From assembly GCF_023008405.1 (NCBI RefSeq), contig NZ_CP095376.1, positions 5,852,001 to 5,916,000 on the forward strand: a stretch of 64,000 nucleotides of DNA, given 5' to 3'. Positions within the stretch are counted from its first letter, which is position 1; every line of letters starts with the position of its first letter. The position numbers were made by a program, and so were the translations under genes. The notes under the pieces are model-generated. The model did not search any database, was not told the origin of the DNA, and was given only the letters and a program-made list of their open reading frames with translations. The DNA is from Amycolatopsis sp. FBCC-B4732. Lineage in GTDB: Bacteria > Actinomycetota > Actinomycetes > Mycobacteriales > Pseudonocardiaceae. Positions 27,154 to 36,870 of this stretch are shown piece after piece.

Positions 27154-28044
27154 TCACCCCACCGATCGGTCCAGCGCATCGAGCAGCCAGGTGTGCGCAA
27201 CCCCCATCGGCGCGGCCTCCCCCGTGACCTCCCCCGCCAGCTGCCAGTACCGCCGCAGCCGGGGCGACCGGTCCACCGCCGTCCGCCGGTTCAGCGCGCG
27301 GCGGAACTCCAGGCTGTCCGCCCTCCGGTGCGCCGTCGCGTGAGCCGCCACGAACCGGTCCAGCGCCGCCCCGGGCGCGGGTGGCCGCCCGGCCACCACC
27401 GCACCGGCAGCCAGTCCGCACGCCTCCCCCACCTCGGCGTGCAGCACCCCCAGATCCGCGATCCGCTCGTGCGCCACCAGCGTGCTCGCCCGCAGCCCCA
27501 CGGCCAGCTCCCGGTCGGCCGCCAGCACGACCAGCTCCGCATACGCGACCACCTGCGCGGTCGTCGGGGAATCCGGCGGCAGCGGCGCACTGATGTCCAG
27601 GAACATCCGCGCCGTGTCCGGCGGGATCGGGCCCGCGGTCATCGGCTCCCACAACCGCACCAGCGCGGCCCGCGCCCCCTCGCCGTCCTGGACCGCCGAG
27701 AGCAGGTCCAGCCGGGACGGGGCCTCCTCCACAGCTCGCAGCACCGAATGCCGCCAGGACAGGGTCGCCAGCTCGCGGTCCAGCGCCGTCCGCTCGGCCG
27801 CCACCGCGTCGTCCAGGGAGCGGTCGCCCGCGAGGACGCCGGTGATCGACCGCAGGCCCAGCCCGAGGCCGCGCAGCCGGCGCACCAGGTTCAGCCGGTC
27901 GACGGAACCCGCCTCGAACCGGCGGTGACCGCCCACGCTGCGGGCCGGCTCCAGCAGGCCCTCGTCGCAGTAGAACCGGATCGTGCGGACCGGGACCCCC
28001 GTCCGGCGGGCCAGGTCGCCGATGCCCAGTGTGTCCTCGGTCAC
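27154..28044 (-). CDS. MerR-family transcriptional regulator
   Basis: The 296-residue protein has an N-terminal MerR helix-turn-helix (LGIGDLARRTGVPVRTIRFY, then GGHRRF and the coiled coil to about residue 100) and a large helical C-terminal domain without obvious metal-binding Cys. That domain probably binds an organic ligand. It is divergent from a mycothiol-dependent enzyme gene with 44 bases between the starts, so it likely controls that gene and itself. Confidence 0.9.
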   Translation of the reverse strand: MTEDTLGIGDLARRTGVPVRTIRFYCDEGLLEPARSVGGHRRFEAGSVDRLNLVRRLRGLGLGLRSITGVLAGDRSLDDAVAAERTALDRELATLSWRHSVLRAVEEAPSRLDLLSAVQDGEGARAALVRLWEPMTAGPIPPDTARMFLDISAPLPPDSPTTAQVVAYAELVVLAADRELAVGLRASTLVAHERIADLGVLHAEVGEACGLAAGAVVAGRPPAPGAALDRFVAAHATAHRRADSLEFRRALNRRTAVDRSPRLRRYWQLAGEVTGEAAPMGVAHTWLLDALDRSVG

Positions 28045-28076
28045 CTTCGGTCGAACCTCCAGCCGGGTGGAATTCC

Positions 28077-28082
28077 TACGGT
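28077..28082 (+). promoter_or_regulatory. -10 box of the mycothiol-dependent enzyme gene
   Basis: TACGGT ends six bases before ATG 28089. The 44-base gap to the MerR start leaves room for one operator overlapping this promoter. Confidence 0.5.
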
Positions 28083-28088
28083 ACGGCC

Positions 28089-28826
28089 ATGGACACCACC
28101 AGACTCGCCGAAGGCCTCCACGACCACACCGCCGGGTTCGCCGGTGCGGTGACCGGCGCCGACCCCGAAGCCCGGGTCCCCACCTGCCCCGAATGGCCGC
28201 TGCGGGTGCTCGTCGGGCACATCGGCCAGGCCCACCGCTGGGCCGCGGGCATCGTCCGCTCCGGGCCCTCCCCCGTTCCCGACCCGTTCGACGCCGACCC
28301 CGGCTCGCCCGAAAAGTGGTCCGACTGGCTGCTCCAGGGCGCCGCCGACCTCGAAGACGCCGTCCTGGCCGCCGGCGAGACGCCGGTGTGGACGTTCTTC
28401 GGCCCCGGACCCGCCCGGTTCTGGCTGCGGCGGATGGCGCACGACACCACCGTCCACCACGCCGACGCCGCGTTCGCCACCGGCGCCGCCTTCGAGGTCG
28501 ACCCCGACCTCGCCGCCGACGCCATCAGCGAGTGGCTGGACGTCCTGTCCGACCCCGTGACGCCGACCCTCAACCCCGCCTTCGCCGAGCTCCGCGGCAC
28601 CGGCCAGACCCTGCGGGTCGCCCCGGACGACGGCCCCGGCTGGCTCGTCACCCGCACTCCGGACGGCGTCCGCTGGGCCCCCGGCGGCGACGTGGCGGAC
28701 GCGACCCTCGCCGGGCCCGTCCAGGACCTCCTGCTCGTCCTCACCCGCCGGCTCCCCGCGGACCGCGTGCGCCGCACCGGCGACCGCGCACTGGCCGAGC
28801 ACTGGCTGGCGCACACGGCGGCGTAG
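28089..28826 (+). CDS. Maleylpyruvate isomerase-family mycothiol-dependent enzyme
   Basis: The 245-residue protein belongs to the DinB-like/MDMPI superfamily: an N-terminal four-helix domain with VPTCPEWPLRVLVGHIGQAHRWA, which includes a metal-binding His, and a C-terminal domain with RRMAHDTTVHHADA supplying further His ligands. Such enzymes use mycothiol, the actinobacterial thiol, in isomerase or transferase reactions; the substrate here is unknown. It is divergent from and probably controlled by the MerR gene. ATG 28089 begins the conserved region. Confidence 0.88.
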   Translation: MDTTRLAEGLHDHTAGFAGAVTGADPEARVPTCPEWPLRVLVGHIGQAHRWAAGIVRSGPSPVPDPFDADPGSPEKWSDWLLQGAADLEDAVLAAGETPVWTFFGPGPARFWLRRMAHDTTVHHADAAFATGAAFEVDPDLAADAISEWLDVLSDPVTPTLNPAFAELRGTGQTLRVAPDDGPGWLVTRTPDGVRWAPGGDVADATLAGPVQDLLLVLTRRLPADRVRRTGDRALAEHWLAHTAA

Positions 28827-28884
28827 CGAGGCGGCTCACTAGGATCACCGGCGACACCCGCAGCCGAGTCTTGGAGGACCCCAG

Positions 28885-29166
28885 GTGATCACCGCGATCG
28901 TGTTGATCCAGGTTGAGGCGGACGCGATCCCGGACGCGGCCCAGGCGATCGCCGACATCGACGGTGTCGGCGAGGTCTACTCGTGCGCCGGGGACGTCGA
29001 CCTCATCGCCACCGTCCAGGTGTCCGCGCACGAGGAGCTGGCCGACCTCATCCCCGGCCGGATCGGGAAGGTGCCGGGCGTGCTGGACACCGTCACGCAC
29101 ATCGCGTTCCGGTCGTACTCCCGCACCGACACCGAGTCGGCCTTCTCGATCGGCGTCGAAGACTGA
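28885..29166 (+). CDS. Stand-alone Lrp/AsnC ligand-binding (RAM) domain protein
   Basis: The 93-residue protein is the RAM effector domain of Lrp/AsnC regulators without the DNA-binding half. It begins ITAIVLIQVEADAIPDAAQAI, followed by the IDGVGEVYSCAGDVDLIATV strand set. Such stand-alone domains form decamers or larger rings and may bind amino acids or modify full Lrp proteins. The GTG start follows a GGAGG ribosome site. It is 58 bases after the mycothiol enzyme gene on the same strand. Confidence 0.88.
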   Translation: MITAIVLIQVEADAIPDAAQAIADIDGVGEVYSCAGDVDLIATVQVSAHEELADLIPGRIGKVPGVLDTVTHIAFRSYSRTDTESAFSIGVED

Positions 29167-29175
29167 CCGGCGGGG

Positions 29176-29529
29176 TCAGGCCGGCTGCCAGAGCTCGACG
29201 CGGTTCCCGGCGGGGTCGGTGACCCAGCCGAAGCGGCCGATGCCGTCCATGTCCTGGACCTCTTCGGCGACGTCGGCGCCCTTGGCGCGCAGCTGCGCGA
29301 GCATCGCGTCGAGGTCGCGGACCCGGAAGTTGAGCATGACCTGCTGCGACGGCGACCCGAAGTAGTCCGTCCCGGCCTCGAACGGCGCGAAGACCGTCGG
29401 CCCCGGCTGCTGCTGCCACGAGCCGTGCTCGTCGGCGTCGAGGCCCAGGAAGTCCCGGTACCAGGCTCCCAGGGCCGCCGGGTCCGCCGCGCGGAAGAAA
29501 TAACCACCGATGCCGAGCACACGTTCCAT
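29176..29529 (-). CDS. VOC-family (glyoxalase/bleomycin-resistance-like) protein
   Basis: The 117-residue protein has the two beta-alpha-beta-beta-beta repeats of a VOC domain, starting MERVLGIGGYFFRAADPAAL and ending FGWVTDPAGNRVELWQP. The terminal Glu in VELWQ is a typical metal ligand. The function cannot be set from sequence; members include small dioxygenases, epimerases and binding proteins. ATG 29529 was chosen because it begins the first strand. Confidence 0.87.
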   Translation of the reverse strand: MERVLGIGGYFFRAADPAALGAWYRDFLGLDADEHGSWQQQPGPTVFAPFEAGTDYFGSPSQQVMLNFRVRDLDAMLAQLRAKGADVAEEVQDMDGIGRFGWVTDPAGNRVELWQPA

Positions 29530-29558
29530 GCCGCGCATCGTGCCAGCCCGGAAACACC

Positions 29559-29592
29559 GATGGCCACCGCCGGCGAACCGGCGGTGGCCATC
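29559..29592 (-). terminator. Hairpin after qcrB
   Basis: Perfect 15-base arms (GATGGCCACCGCCGG at 29559-29573 and its complement at 29578-29592) flank a CGAA loop. It lies 17 bases past the qcrB stop and ends the cytochrome operon. Confidence 0.8.
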
Positions 29593-29608
29593 GGGCTGAC
29601 TTGCGGTG

Positions 29609-31294
29609 CTAGTGGTCCGACCGCTTGGCGGCCGAGGCCGCTTCGGCGGAGTCGAACTCACCGTGCTGGCCGTTCTCGTCCGCGGAGTGGCCGTTGCCGT
29701 GCCCGTTGCCGTGGGCCCGCTCCAGCGCGGCGGTCTCCTCGGCGGGGTCCGGCGACCAGAGCGTGCCCGGGACGGCGTGCCCGGCCGAGCCCAGCTTGTT
29801 CATCTTCTTCGGCACGGACGCGCCCTGGTACTCGAGCGGGATCGCGTGGCCGTGGCTGTCCACGCCGGCGAGCGGCTGGTGGATCTCGATGAACTCACCG
29901 TGCGGCAGCCGCTTGATGATGCCCGTCTCGACGCCGTGCTCCAGCACCTCGCGGTCGGCCCGCTGCAGGCCCAGGCAGAGCCGGTAGGTGAGGTAGTAGG
30001 CGACAGGCGGCACGAGCAGGACGCCGATGCGGCCCGCCCACGTCGTCGCGTTCAGGGAGATGTCGAACTGGTCGGCGATGATGTCGTTGAAGCCCGACAG
30101 CTCGATCACCATGAAGAAGCCCAGCGCCATCGCGCCCAGCGCCGTGCGGACCGGGACGTCCCGGGGCCGCTGGAGCAGGTTGTGGTGCGCGGTGTCCTTG
30201 GACAGCCTCCGCTCGATGAACGGGTAGCCCAGGAACAGGCCGAACAGGATCGGCATGCCGATCGCGCCGGGGAAGAACACCGCCGGGATCGTGTAGTTCC
30301 CGAGGTAGACCTCCCACGCGGGCCAGATCCGGAGCATGCCGTCCGCCCAGGCCATGTACCAGTCGGGCTGCGAGCCCGCCGACACCTGCGCCGGGTTGTA
30401 CGGGCCGAAGTTCCACACCGGGTTGATCTGGAACAGCCCCGACATCAGCGCCAGCACCCCGATGACCAAGGTGAAGAAGGCCCCGCCCTTGAGCGCGAAG
30501 TACGGCATGATCCGCACCCCGACCACGTTGGTCTCCTTGCGGCGCACCCCCGGGAACTGGGTGTGCTTCTGGTACCAGACCAGCGCCAGGTGCGCCCCGA
30601 CCAGCGCCAGCATGATCCCCGGCAGCAGCAGGATGTGCAGCGTGTACAACCGCGGGATGATCTGATCGCCCGGGAACTCCCCACCGAAGAGCGCCCAGTG
30701 GATCCAGGTCCCCATCACCGGCACCGACAGCACGATCCCCGACAGCGTCGCCCGGATACCGGTACCCGAAAGCAGGTCATCAGGCAGCGAGTAGCCGAAG
30801 AAACCCTCGAAGCACCCCAGGATCAGCAGCAGCCCGCCGATCACCCAGTTCGCCTCACGCGGGCGCCGGAACGCACCGGTGAAGAAGATCCGCAGCATGT
30901 GCACGGCCATCGACGCCACGAAGATCAGCGCCGCCCAGTGGTGCAGCTGCCGCATGAACAGCCCACCGCGGACGTCGAAGGAGATGTCCAGCGTCGTGCG
31001 GAACGCCTGCGACATCTCCAGGCCCTGCATGTTCGTGAAGCTGCCGTGGTAGACGACCTCCTGCATGGAGGGGTCGAAGAACAGCGTCAGGTACACACCG
31101 GTGAGCAGCAGGATGATGAAGCTGTAGAGCGCGATCTCGCCGAGCAGGAACGACCAGTGCGTCGGGAACACCTTGTTCAGCTGGTGCCGCAGGCCCTTGG
31201 CCGCGTGGTACCGCTGGTCGGCGTTGTTCGCGGCGTCGCCCAGCGCCTTCTCGACCGGGCTCGACCCCTTGGTCGGCGTGGTGAGTGAACTCAT
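29609..31294 (-). CDS. qcrB: Cytochrome bc1 complex cytochrome b subunit
   Basis: QcrB is the membrane cytochrome b of the actinobacterial bcc complex, which oxidises menaquinol and passes electrons to Rieske protein and cytochrome c. The 561-residue protein has the b-type helices with heme-binding His (in LHHWAALIF and [13 protein letters not shown]), the GxWxHW-type stretch [16 protein letters not shown] and a PEWY-like PDWYMAW motif at the quinol site. It has the long C-terminal extension typical of actinobacteria. Its start overlaps the qcrA stop by four bases. It is the last gene of ctaE-qcrC-qcrA-qcrB. Confidence 0.97.
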   Translation of the reverse strand: MSSLTTPTKGSSPVEKALGDAANNADQRYHAAKGLRHQLNKVFPTHWSFLLGEIALYSFIILLLTGVYLTLFFDPSMQEVVYHGSFTNMQGLEMSQAFRTTLDISFDVRGGLFMRQLHHWAALIFVASMAVHMLRIFFTGAFRRPREANWVIGGLLLILGCFEGFFGYSLPDDLLSGTGIRATLSGIVLSVPVMGTWIHWALFGGEFPGDQIIPRLYTLHILLLPGIMLALVGAHLALVWYQKHTQFPGVRRKETNVVGVRIMPYFALKGGAFFTLVIGVLALMSGLFQINPVWNFGPYNPAQVSAGSQPDWYMAWADGMLRIWPAWEVYLGNYTIPAVFFPGAIGMPILFGLFLGYPFIERRLSKDTAHHNLLQRPRDVPVRTALGAMALGFFMVIELSGFNDIIADQFDISLNATTWAGRIGVLLVPPVAYYLTYRLCLGLQRADREVLEHGVETGIIKRLPHGEFIEIHQPLAGVDSHGHAIPLEYQGASVPKKMNKLGSAGHAVPGTLWSPDPAEETAALERAHGNGHGNGHSADENGQHGEFDSAEAASAAKRSDH

Positions 31295-32445
31295 GACTTA
31301 CGCTCCCAAAAGGCCGGACCGATGGCCTCGATGAAGTCGCCTCGCGCGATCAAGTATCCCTCTTCGTCCACCGTGATCGGTAGCTGGGCCAGCGGACGCG
31401 TCGCCGGGCCGAAAATCGGCTTGGCGTAGTGCAGCGCGTCGAACTGCGACTGGTGGCAGGGGCACAGGATGCGGTTGGTGCGCTGCTCGTACAGGGAGGT
31501 CGGGCAGCCGACGTGGCTGCAGATCTTCGTGTACGCGTACAGGTCGCCGAAGTTGAAGTCCTCCTGGCCGGCGCGCTTGACGACCTTGGCGGCGTCGGTC
31601 GGGCGCAGGCGGATGAGCATGACCGGGTTGTCGACGCGGGTCAGCGCCGCGGCCAGCAGCTCCGGCTTGCCCTTCTCGGACTCGCGGTACGGGAAGACCG
31701 TCTCCATCGCGCCGGCGTCGAGGTCCTCGGCCTTGACCAGGCTGGCCTCTTCGCCCTCTTCCAGCGGCTTGCCGGTGTTGCGGCGCAGGTAGACCTTCTC
31801 GCCGGGGAAGTTCGGCTGCCAGCCGGTGTGCCACAGCGACTCGCGGGTCTCGCTGTCCTTCCACGGGTTCTTGATGAAGGACGCCAGCGGCAGCGCCGCG
31901 GCCGCGAGGCCCAGCGTGCCGGCCCCGGCGATCGCCGAGCGCTTGATCAGCGACCGGCGGGCGATGGTGCTGCGGTTCCCGGCGTCGGCCAGGTGCGCGA
32001 GGAACGTCTGGCGGTCGACCTCGGCCGACCCCTTGCCCTCGCCGTCACCGCGCTGCTGCACCGCGACCTCGGCGGGCACGAACTTCTTCGTGTACAGGAT
32101 CACGCCGATGCCGAGGCCGAGGATGGCCAGGCCGAGCGTGATGCCGAGCATCGGCGTGTACAGGCTGTACCAGAAGTGGCCGCTCTCGTTGTCCGGCGAC
32201 TCGTACTTCCACGGCCACCAGATCAGCGAGACGACGAACCCCAGCCCGGCCAGCGCGGACAGGGCGAACCAGAACGCCACCAGGCGCTCGGCGCGCTTCT
32301 CCGCGCGGGTGCCCTCCACGGGCCACGGGGTCGGGTATTCGACGATTTCGACGCCGTCGAGCGCCCCGCCCAGCTTGACCAGCTGGTCCCGGTCCATCTC
32401 AGCCAGCTCCGCCTCCGTCGGCGGCTTAGGCCCCTCGGCACTCAT
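31291..32445 (-). CDS. qcrA: Cytochrome bc1 complex Rieske iron-sulfur subunit
   Basis: QcrA is the Rieske 2Fe-2S subunit. The 384-residue protein has three hydrophobic segments in its N-terminal half, an actinobacterial feature, and a C-terminal Rieske domain with cluster motifs CSHVGC and CPCHQS. ATG 32445 was chosen over the upstream ATG at 32463 because it gives a four-base overlap with the qcrC stop, as at the qcrA-qcrB junction. The gene works with qcrC and qcrB in the bcc-aa3 supercomplex. Confidence 0.96.
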   Translation of the reverse strand: MSAEGPKPPTEAELAEMDRDQLVKLGGALDGVEIVEYPTPWPVEGTRAEKRAERLVAFWFALSALAGLGFVVSLIWWPWKYESPDNESGHFWYSLYTPMLGITLGLAILGLGIGVILYTKKFVPAEVAVQQRGDGEGKGSAEVDRQTFLAHLADAGNRSTIARRSLIKRSAIAGAGTLGLAAAALPLASFIKNPWKDSETRESLWHTGWQPNFPGEKVYLRRNTGKPLEEGEEASLVKAEDLDAGAMETVFPYRESEKGKPELLAAALTRVDNPVMLIRLRPTDAAKVVKRAGQEDFNFGDLYAYTKICSHVGCPTSLYEQRTNRILCPCHQSQFDALHYAKPIFGPATRPLAQLPITVDEEGYLIARGDFIEAIGPAFWERKS

Positions 32446-33260
32446 GCCTTCGATCCAATCCACAACGTCACGCCGATCAGCGCGGCGATCCCGACGATGA
32501 AGGCGATGACGCCCTCGGAAGCGGGGCCGACCCCGCCGAGGCCGTTACCACCCGGGTCATTGTTGCCGTCGGACACCGACTTAACGTAGGCGACGATGTC
32601 CTTCTTCTCCTCCGGCGACAGCTGCCGGTCGGAGAACTTCGGCATGTTCTGGGGGCCGGTGAGCATGGCCGTGTAGATCTGCTCTTCGCTGGCCGGATCC
32701 AGGTTCGGCGCGTACTTGCCCGCCGACAGCGCGCCGCCGCGGCCGGTGAAGTTGTGGCACGAAGCGCAGTTGAGGCGGAACAGCTCGCCACCGCGGGCCG
32801 GGTCGGAGCCGCGCAGGGCCTCGCCCTTCTCGGCCGGGCGCTGGACGCCGCCGCCGTGCGCCTGGATGTAGGCGCCGACCGCGTCGATCTCGGCCTCGGT
32901 CAGCTTCGGCGGCTTCCGCTCGACCTGCGCCTCCTGGCGCGCGGCGGGCATGCGGCCCGAAGAAGTCTGGAAGTACACCGCGGCGTCGCCGATGCCGATC
33001 AGGCTCGGCCCGCGGTCCTGCACGCCCTCGAGGTTCGCGCCGTGGCACGCGATGCAGGTGTTGTTGTAGACCTGCTCGCCGAGGCGCAGCTGCGCCGGCG
33101 TGCCCTGTGCCTGCGCGGTCTGCGGCTCCGGGGCGAACACGGCGTACAGGGCGCCGGCGCCCACCAGCGCGATACCGAGCGCGAGCAGGCCGGCGAACCG
33201 CCTCCGCAGCTTCGACCGCGCGCGGTAGCGGCGCTCCGACGATTTGGTGCTGGTGGTCAT
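32442..33260 (-). CDS. qcrC: Diheme cytochrome c subunit of the bcc complex
   Basis: QcrC passes electrons from the Rieske centre directly to cytochrome oxidase. The 272-residue protein has an N-terminal signal anchor, two CxxCH heme motifs (CIACH and CASCH) in two cytochrome c domains, a distal Met in NMPKF, and a C-terminal membrane helix. Two hemes replace the free cytochrome c that actinobacteria lack. It is followed by qcrA with a four-base overlap and preceded by ctaE 61 bases away. Confidence 0.97.
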   Translation of the reverse strand: MTTSTKSSERRYRARSKLRRRFAGLLALGIALVGAGALYAVFAPEPQTAQAQGTPAQLRLGEQVYNNTCIACHGANLEGVQDRGPSLIGIGDAAVYFQTSSGRMPAARQEAQVERKPPKLTEAEIDAVGAYIQAHGGGVQRPAEKGEALRGSDPARGGELFRLNCASCHNFTGRGGALSAGKYAPNLDPASEEQIYTAMLTGPQNMPKFSDRQLSPEEKKDIVAYVKSVSDGNNDPGGNGLGGVGPASEGVIAFIVGIAALIGVTLWIGSKA

Positions 33261-33321
33261 CTTGCGGCAACCCTTGCTGTCAGTTCAGGCCGATGGTGAA
33301 GGTGGTGGCGGCTGGGCGGAC

Positions 33322-33948
33322 CTACGGAAGGAGGTAGATCACACCGAACAGGCCGACCCACACGATGTCGACGAAGTGCCAGTAGTAGGACACGACGATC
33401 GCCGACGTGGCCTGGGCGGGCGTGAACTTGCTCAGTTTCGTGCGGATGAGCAGGTACACGAAGGCGATGAGCCCGCCGATGACGTGCAGGCCGTGGAACC
33501 CGGTGGCGAGGTAGAAGACCGTGCCGAACGGGCCGGACGGGATCGTCATCCCCTCTTCGACCAGGTTGTGGTACTCGTTGGCCTGGCCGCCGACGAAGAT
33601 CGCGCCCATGATCAACGTGATGATGTACCAGCGGCGCAGCCCGTAGACGTCGCCGCGCTCGGCGGCGAACACCCCGAACTGGCAGGTCAGCGAGGACAGC
33701 ACGAGGATCACCGTGAACGGGATCGCGTACGCCACGTTGAGGTGGAACTCCTCGCCGTGCAGGCGCGGCGGCCAGGTCTCCCCGACCGGGTTCTGCGCCT
33801 TGACGGTGAAGAACATCGCGAACAGTCCGGCGAAGAACATCAGCTCGCTGGACAGCCACACGATGGTGCCGACACTGACCATGTTCGGCCGGTTCAGCGA
33901 GTGGACCCGCTGACTGATGGTGGGAGCTGCCGTTGTCACGCGTCGCAT
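33322..33948 (-). CDS. ctaE: Cytochrome c oxidase subunit III
   Basis: CtaE is subunit III of the aa3 oxidase. The 208-residue protein has five to seven membrane helices, with the family stretches [17 protein letters not shown] and [11 protein letters not shown] and the C-terminal [14 protein letters not shown]. The shorter form with few helices is typical of actinobacteria. ATG 33948 was chosen because a GAGAGGA ribosome site precedes it. It heads the ctaE-qcrCAB operon, as in mycobacteria. Confidence 0.96.
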   Translation of the reverse strand: MRRVTTAAPTISQRVHSLNRPNMVSVGTIVWLSSELMFFAGLFAMFFTVKAQNPVGETWPPRLHGEEFHLNVAYAIPFTVILVLSSLTCQFGVFAAERGDVYGLRRWYIITLIMGAIFVGGQANEYHNLVEEGMTIPSGPFGTVFYLATGFHGLHVIGGLIAFVYLLIRTKLSKFTPAQATSAIVVSYYWHFVDIVWVGLFGVIYLLP

Positions 33949-34043
33949 TATGTCCTCTCGCACCACCGCTCCGCCGGGTGGGTCCACGGCGAGCCGTCTG
34001 CGTTACCGATCACACGGGATGCCCGGGAAGGTGAGAGCTACTC

Positions 34044-34457
34044 ATGGGTTTGGTGAACCGCCTGCTCAACCTGGTCAAGAGGCGCGAAACGCCTGTTCTC
34101 GGGCCCGACGACCCCGGCCTGGAGATCGTCGCGGAGGCCTTCGACCCGGTCGTCGCGGACTCAGCCGTGCTCGCGGGTTCACCCGGTTGGGTCAGCACCG
34201 CACCGGCCGTCCTGCGGCACCACCTGCTGCTGCCGCCGGACCGGGTCGCCGAAGCGGCGTCGATCCTCGCCCAGGACGGCTACGACCTGCGGGAACAGGC
34301 TCCGGCGGGCGAGCTGGTGCGGGTGCACGCGGTGCGCGTCCAGGTGCTCGACGCGCTCCACTGCGCCCAGGAACGGTCCCGGATGGCGGGTCTCGCGCAA
34401 CGTCTGGGTGGCGACGCGCTGGGCTGGGACGCGCTCCAGCCGGAGCCGACCGCGTGA
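34044..34457 (+). CDS. Conserved hypothetical protein
   Basis: This 137-residue soluble protein starts with a basic amphipathic stretch (MGLVNRLLNLVKRRE) and continues with an alpha/beta domain (about 45-115) that could be ferredoxin-like. I recognise no named family. It is divergent from the ctaE-qcr operon, and a GGAAGGTGAGAG ribosome site precedes its ATG. A double-hairpin repeat follows it. Confidence 0.75.
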   Translation: MGLVNRLLNLVKRRETPVLGPDDPGLEIVAEAFDPVVADSAVLAGSPGWVSTAPAVLRHHLLLPPDRVAEAASILAQDGYDLREQAPAGELVRVHAVRVQVLDALHCAQERSRMAGLAQRLGGDALGWDALQPEPTA

Positions 34458-34494
34458 TGTCGGTCTCGGCCGATACGATCGGCACTGTGCCGGA

Positions 34495-34539
34495 CCGGGG
34501 CTCCGCCCCGGGCCGGGGGTTCCGCCACCCGGAACCCCC
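34495..34539. terminator. Double-hairpin repeat, copy 2
   Basis: CCGGGGC/GCCCCGG (34495-34501, 34505-34511) is followed by GGGGGTTCC/GGAACCCCC (34515-34523, 34531-34539) and GAAAAG. It is a near copy of 9506-9550 with compensating changes in the second stem. It lies between the 34044 gene and the receiver-like gene. Confidence 0.75.
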
Positions 34540-34578
34540 GAAAAGCAGCATGTGGTCAGCGAGACGGAGGCGTGCCTG

Positions 34579-34980
34579 ATGGGCGAGTCGATGCGGGTCC
34601 TGGTGTTCAGCCACAAGGCGGAGGTGCGCGAGGCGATCGTGAACGCGGTCGGGCGCCGTCCGGCGGCGGACCTGGCGCGCGTGGACTACATCGAGGCGGC
34701 CGGGATCGCCGACGTGCTGTCCGAGGTGGACGCGGGCCACGTCGACCTGGCCATCCTCGACGGCGAGGCGCAGCCGACCGGCGGCATCGGCCTCTGCCGT
34801 CAGCTCAAGGCCGAGATCACCGACTGCCCGCCGATCGTGGTTTCGGTGCGGCGCAAGGACGACCGGTGGCTGGCGACCTGGTCGCAGGCGGACGCCGTGC
34901 TGGTGCACCCGCTGGACCCGCTGACCGCCGCGGAGACCGTCGCCGACGTGCTGCGACGGGTCCCCGTCGTGAACGGCTGA
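34579..34980 (+). CDS. Response-regulator receiver-like protein lacking phosphorylation residues
   Basis: The 133-residue protein has the CheY fold pattern and no output domain. The phosphoacceptor-type Asp is present in LAILDGE, but the acidic pair that binds Mg is replaced (VLVFSHKAE instead of VDDE), and the Lys of the KP motif is missing (VLVHPLDP). It is therefore probably a pseudo-receiver that works by binding and not by phosphorylation. ATG 34579 is close to an ATG at 34591, so the exact start is open. It is five bases upstream of trpD and probably co-transcribed. Confidence 0.78.
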   Translation: MGESMRVLVFSHKAEVREAIVNAVGRRPAADLARVDYIEAAGIADVLSEVDAGHVDLAILDGEAQPTGGIGLCRQLKAEITDCPPIVVSVRRKDDRWLATWSQADAVLVHPLDPLTAAETVADVLRRVPVVNG

Positions 34981-34985
34981 GCCCG

Positions 34986-36020
34986 GTGAGCACCCCGGTC
35001 CCCCGCACCTGGCCACCCCTGCTCAAGCAGCTCGTCGCGGGCATCGATCTCTCCGCCGAAGACACGGCGTGGGCGATGGACCAGATCATGAGCGGGGCCG
35101 CGAGCCCGGCCCGGATCGCCGGGTTCGCGGTGGCGCTGCGCGCCAAGGGCGAGACGCCCGAGGAGATTGCCGGCATGGCGGCCACGATGCTGGCGCACGC
35201 CCGGCGGGTCGAGCTGGACCGCCCGGCGGTCGACATCGTCGGCACCGGCGGCGACGGCTCGAACTCGGTGAACATCTCGACGATGGCGACGATCGTCACG
35301 GCGGCCGCCGGCGCACCGGTGGCCAAGCACGGCAACCGCAGCGCGTCGTCGAAGTCCGGCGCGGCCGACGTCCTCGAGGCGCTCGGCGTGCGGATCAGCC
35401 TGCCCCCGGAGGACGTGCGGCGCAGCCTCACCGAGGTCGGCATCGGGTTCTTCCTGGCATCGGCGTTCCACCCGGCCCTGCGCCACGCCGGCCCGGTCCG
35501 CAGCGAGCTCGGCATCCCGACGACGTTCAACCTCCTGGGCCCCCTGACCAACCCGGCCCAGCCGGGCGCCGCGGTGATCGGCTGCGCGTACCAGGACAAG
35601 ACGCGGGTGCTGGCCGAGACGTTCGCCCGCCGCGGCACAACGGCCCTGATCGTCCGCGGCGACGACGGCCTCGACGAGATCACCACGACGACGACGTCGA
35701 CGGTCTGGGTGGTGACGGGCGGCACGGTGACCGAGCGCTCCCTGGACCCGGCCGACCTGGGCATCCCCCGAGCGACGGCGGACGACCTGCGCGGCGGCGA
35801 CGCGGCGGCGAACGCGGAGGTGGTCCGCGAGCTGGTGGGCGGCAAGCCGGGCCCGGTCCGCGACGCGGTCCTGATCAACGCGGCCGCCGCACTGGCGGCG
35901 TTCACGGGCTTCTCGGAGTCCTTGGAGGACGATCTGCGGGCCGGTCTGGCGCGGGCCGCGGAGGCGATCGATTCGGGCGCCGCGGCGACGATGCTGGACC
36001 GCTGGATCGCGTTCAGCTGA
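34986..36020 (+). CDS. trpD: Anthranilate phosphoribosyltransferase
   Basis: TrpD joins anthranilate and PRPP to form phosphoribosylanthranilate in tryptophan synthesis. The 344-residue protein has the PRPP loop [14 protein letters not shown], the [21 protein letters not shown] segment and the DE-containing region [14 protein letters not shown] 34986 lies five bases after the stop of the receiver-like gene. No other trp gene is nearby, as in mycobacteria where trpD is separate from the main trp operon. Its 3' side runs into a long tandem repeat. Confidence 0.96.
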   Translation: MSTPVPRTWPPLLKQLVAGIDLSAEDTAWAMDQIMSGAASPARIAGFAVALRAKGETPEEIAGMAATMLAHARRVELDRPAVDIVGTGGDGSNSVNISTMATIVTAAAGAPVAKHGNRSASSKSGAADVLEALGVRISLPPEDVRRSLTEVGIGFFLASAFHPALRHAGPVRSELGIPTTFNLLGPLTNPAQPGAAVIGCAYQDKTRVLAETFARRGTTALIVRGDDGLDEITTTTTSTVWVVTGGTVTERSLDPADLGIPRATADDLRGGDAAANAEVVRELVGGKPGPVRDAVLINAAAALAAFTGFSESLEDDLRAGLARAAEAIDSGAAATMLDRWIAFS

Positions 36021-36049
36021 CCCACCGCCCGCTCACCCACGAGCGATGG

Positions 36050-36870
36050 CCGGGTGCCGGCACCGGGAGACCGCCGAGCCGGGGCTCCGCCGCCTGCCGG
36101 GATAGGCGATGCCGCCGGTTGCCGCTGAGCGGGCGGCGCGTCCGGCACCACCCGCCCGCGCTGCCTCCCGGCGCCCGCTCACCCGCGAGCGGTGGGCTCG
36201 GGCACCGCTCGCTCCCTCCCTCCGCAGCGGCAGACCGCCACGTTGGGGTGCCGGCACGCCCACCGCACCCGGACGGCTCGAACGGGCAAGGCCGGCTGAG
36301 GTGCCGCGCTCCCACGAATCCGATCTCAGATGCGCTGCCGGGCCGCCTCAGCGCCCCCTCGCGGCGGCCGTAGACCCCGGTGCCGGCACCGGGAGACCGC
36401 CGAGCCGGAGCTCCGCCGCCCGCCGGGATGGGCGATGCCGCCGGCTGCCGCTGAGCGGGCGGCGCGTCCGGCACCACCCGCCCGCGCTGCCTCCCGGCGC
36501 CCGCTCACCCGCGAGCGGTGGGCTCGGGCACCGCTCGCTCCCTCCCTCCGCAGCGGCAGACCGCCACGTTGGGGTGCCGGCACGCCCACCGCACCCGGAC
36601 GGCTCGAACGGGCAAGGCCGGCTGAGGTGCCGCGCTCCCACGAATCCGATCTCAGATGCGCTGCCGGGCCGCCTCAGCGCCCCCTCGCGGCGGCCGTAGA
36701 CCCCGGTGCCGGCACCGGGAGACCGCCGAGCCGGAGCTCCGCCGCCCGCCGGGATGGGCGATGCCGCCGGCTGCCGCTGAGCGGGCGGCGCGTCCGGCAC
36801 CACCCGCCCGCGCTGCCTCCCGGCGCCCGCTCACCCGCGAGCGGTGGGCTCGGGCACCGCCCGCTCCCGC
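36050..36870. repeat. 326-bp tandem repeat, about 2.5 copies, between trpD and the EamA gene
   Basis: A unit of 326 bases is repeated head to tail: for example GTGCCGCGCTCCCACGAATC occurs at 36301 and again at 36627, and GGTGCCGGCACCGGGAGACC near 36054, 36380 and 36706. The third copy is partial and merges into the 3' end of the EamA gene (stop at 36831). Earlier copies hold a diverged version of that gene's last codons, so the array seems to have grown by duplication of the intergenic region plus the gene end. No gene is supported inside; the long open frames are by-products of high GC. Confidence 0.9.

Noticed and set aside
36013..36803. Similar frames of 154 and 151 residues on the minus strand
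   Set aside because: They are copies of the 326-bp repeat read in one frame, without a ribosome site or family match.
36050..36870. CRISPR array
   Set aside because: Units are 326 bases long and directly adjacent, without short repeats and unique spacers; no cas genes are near.
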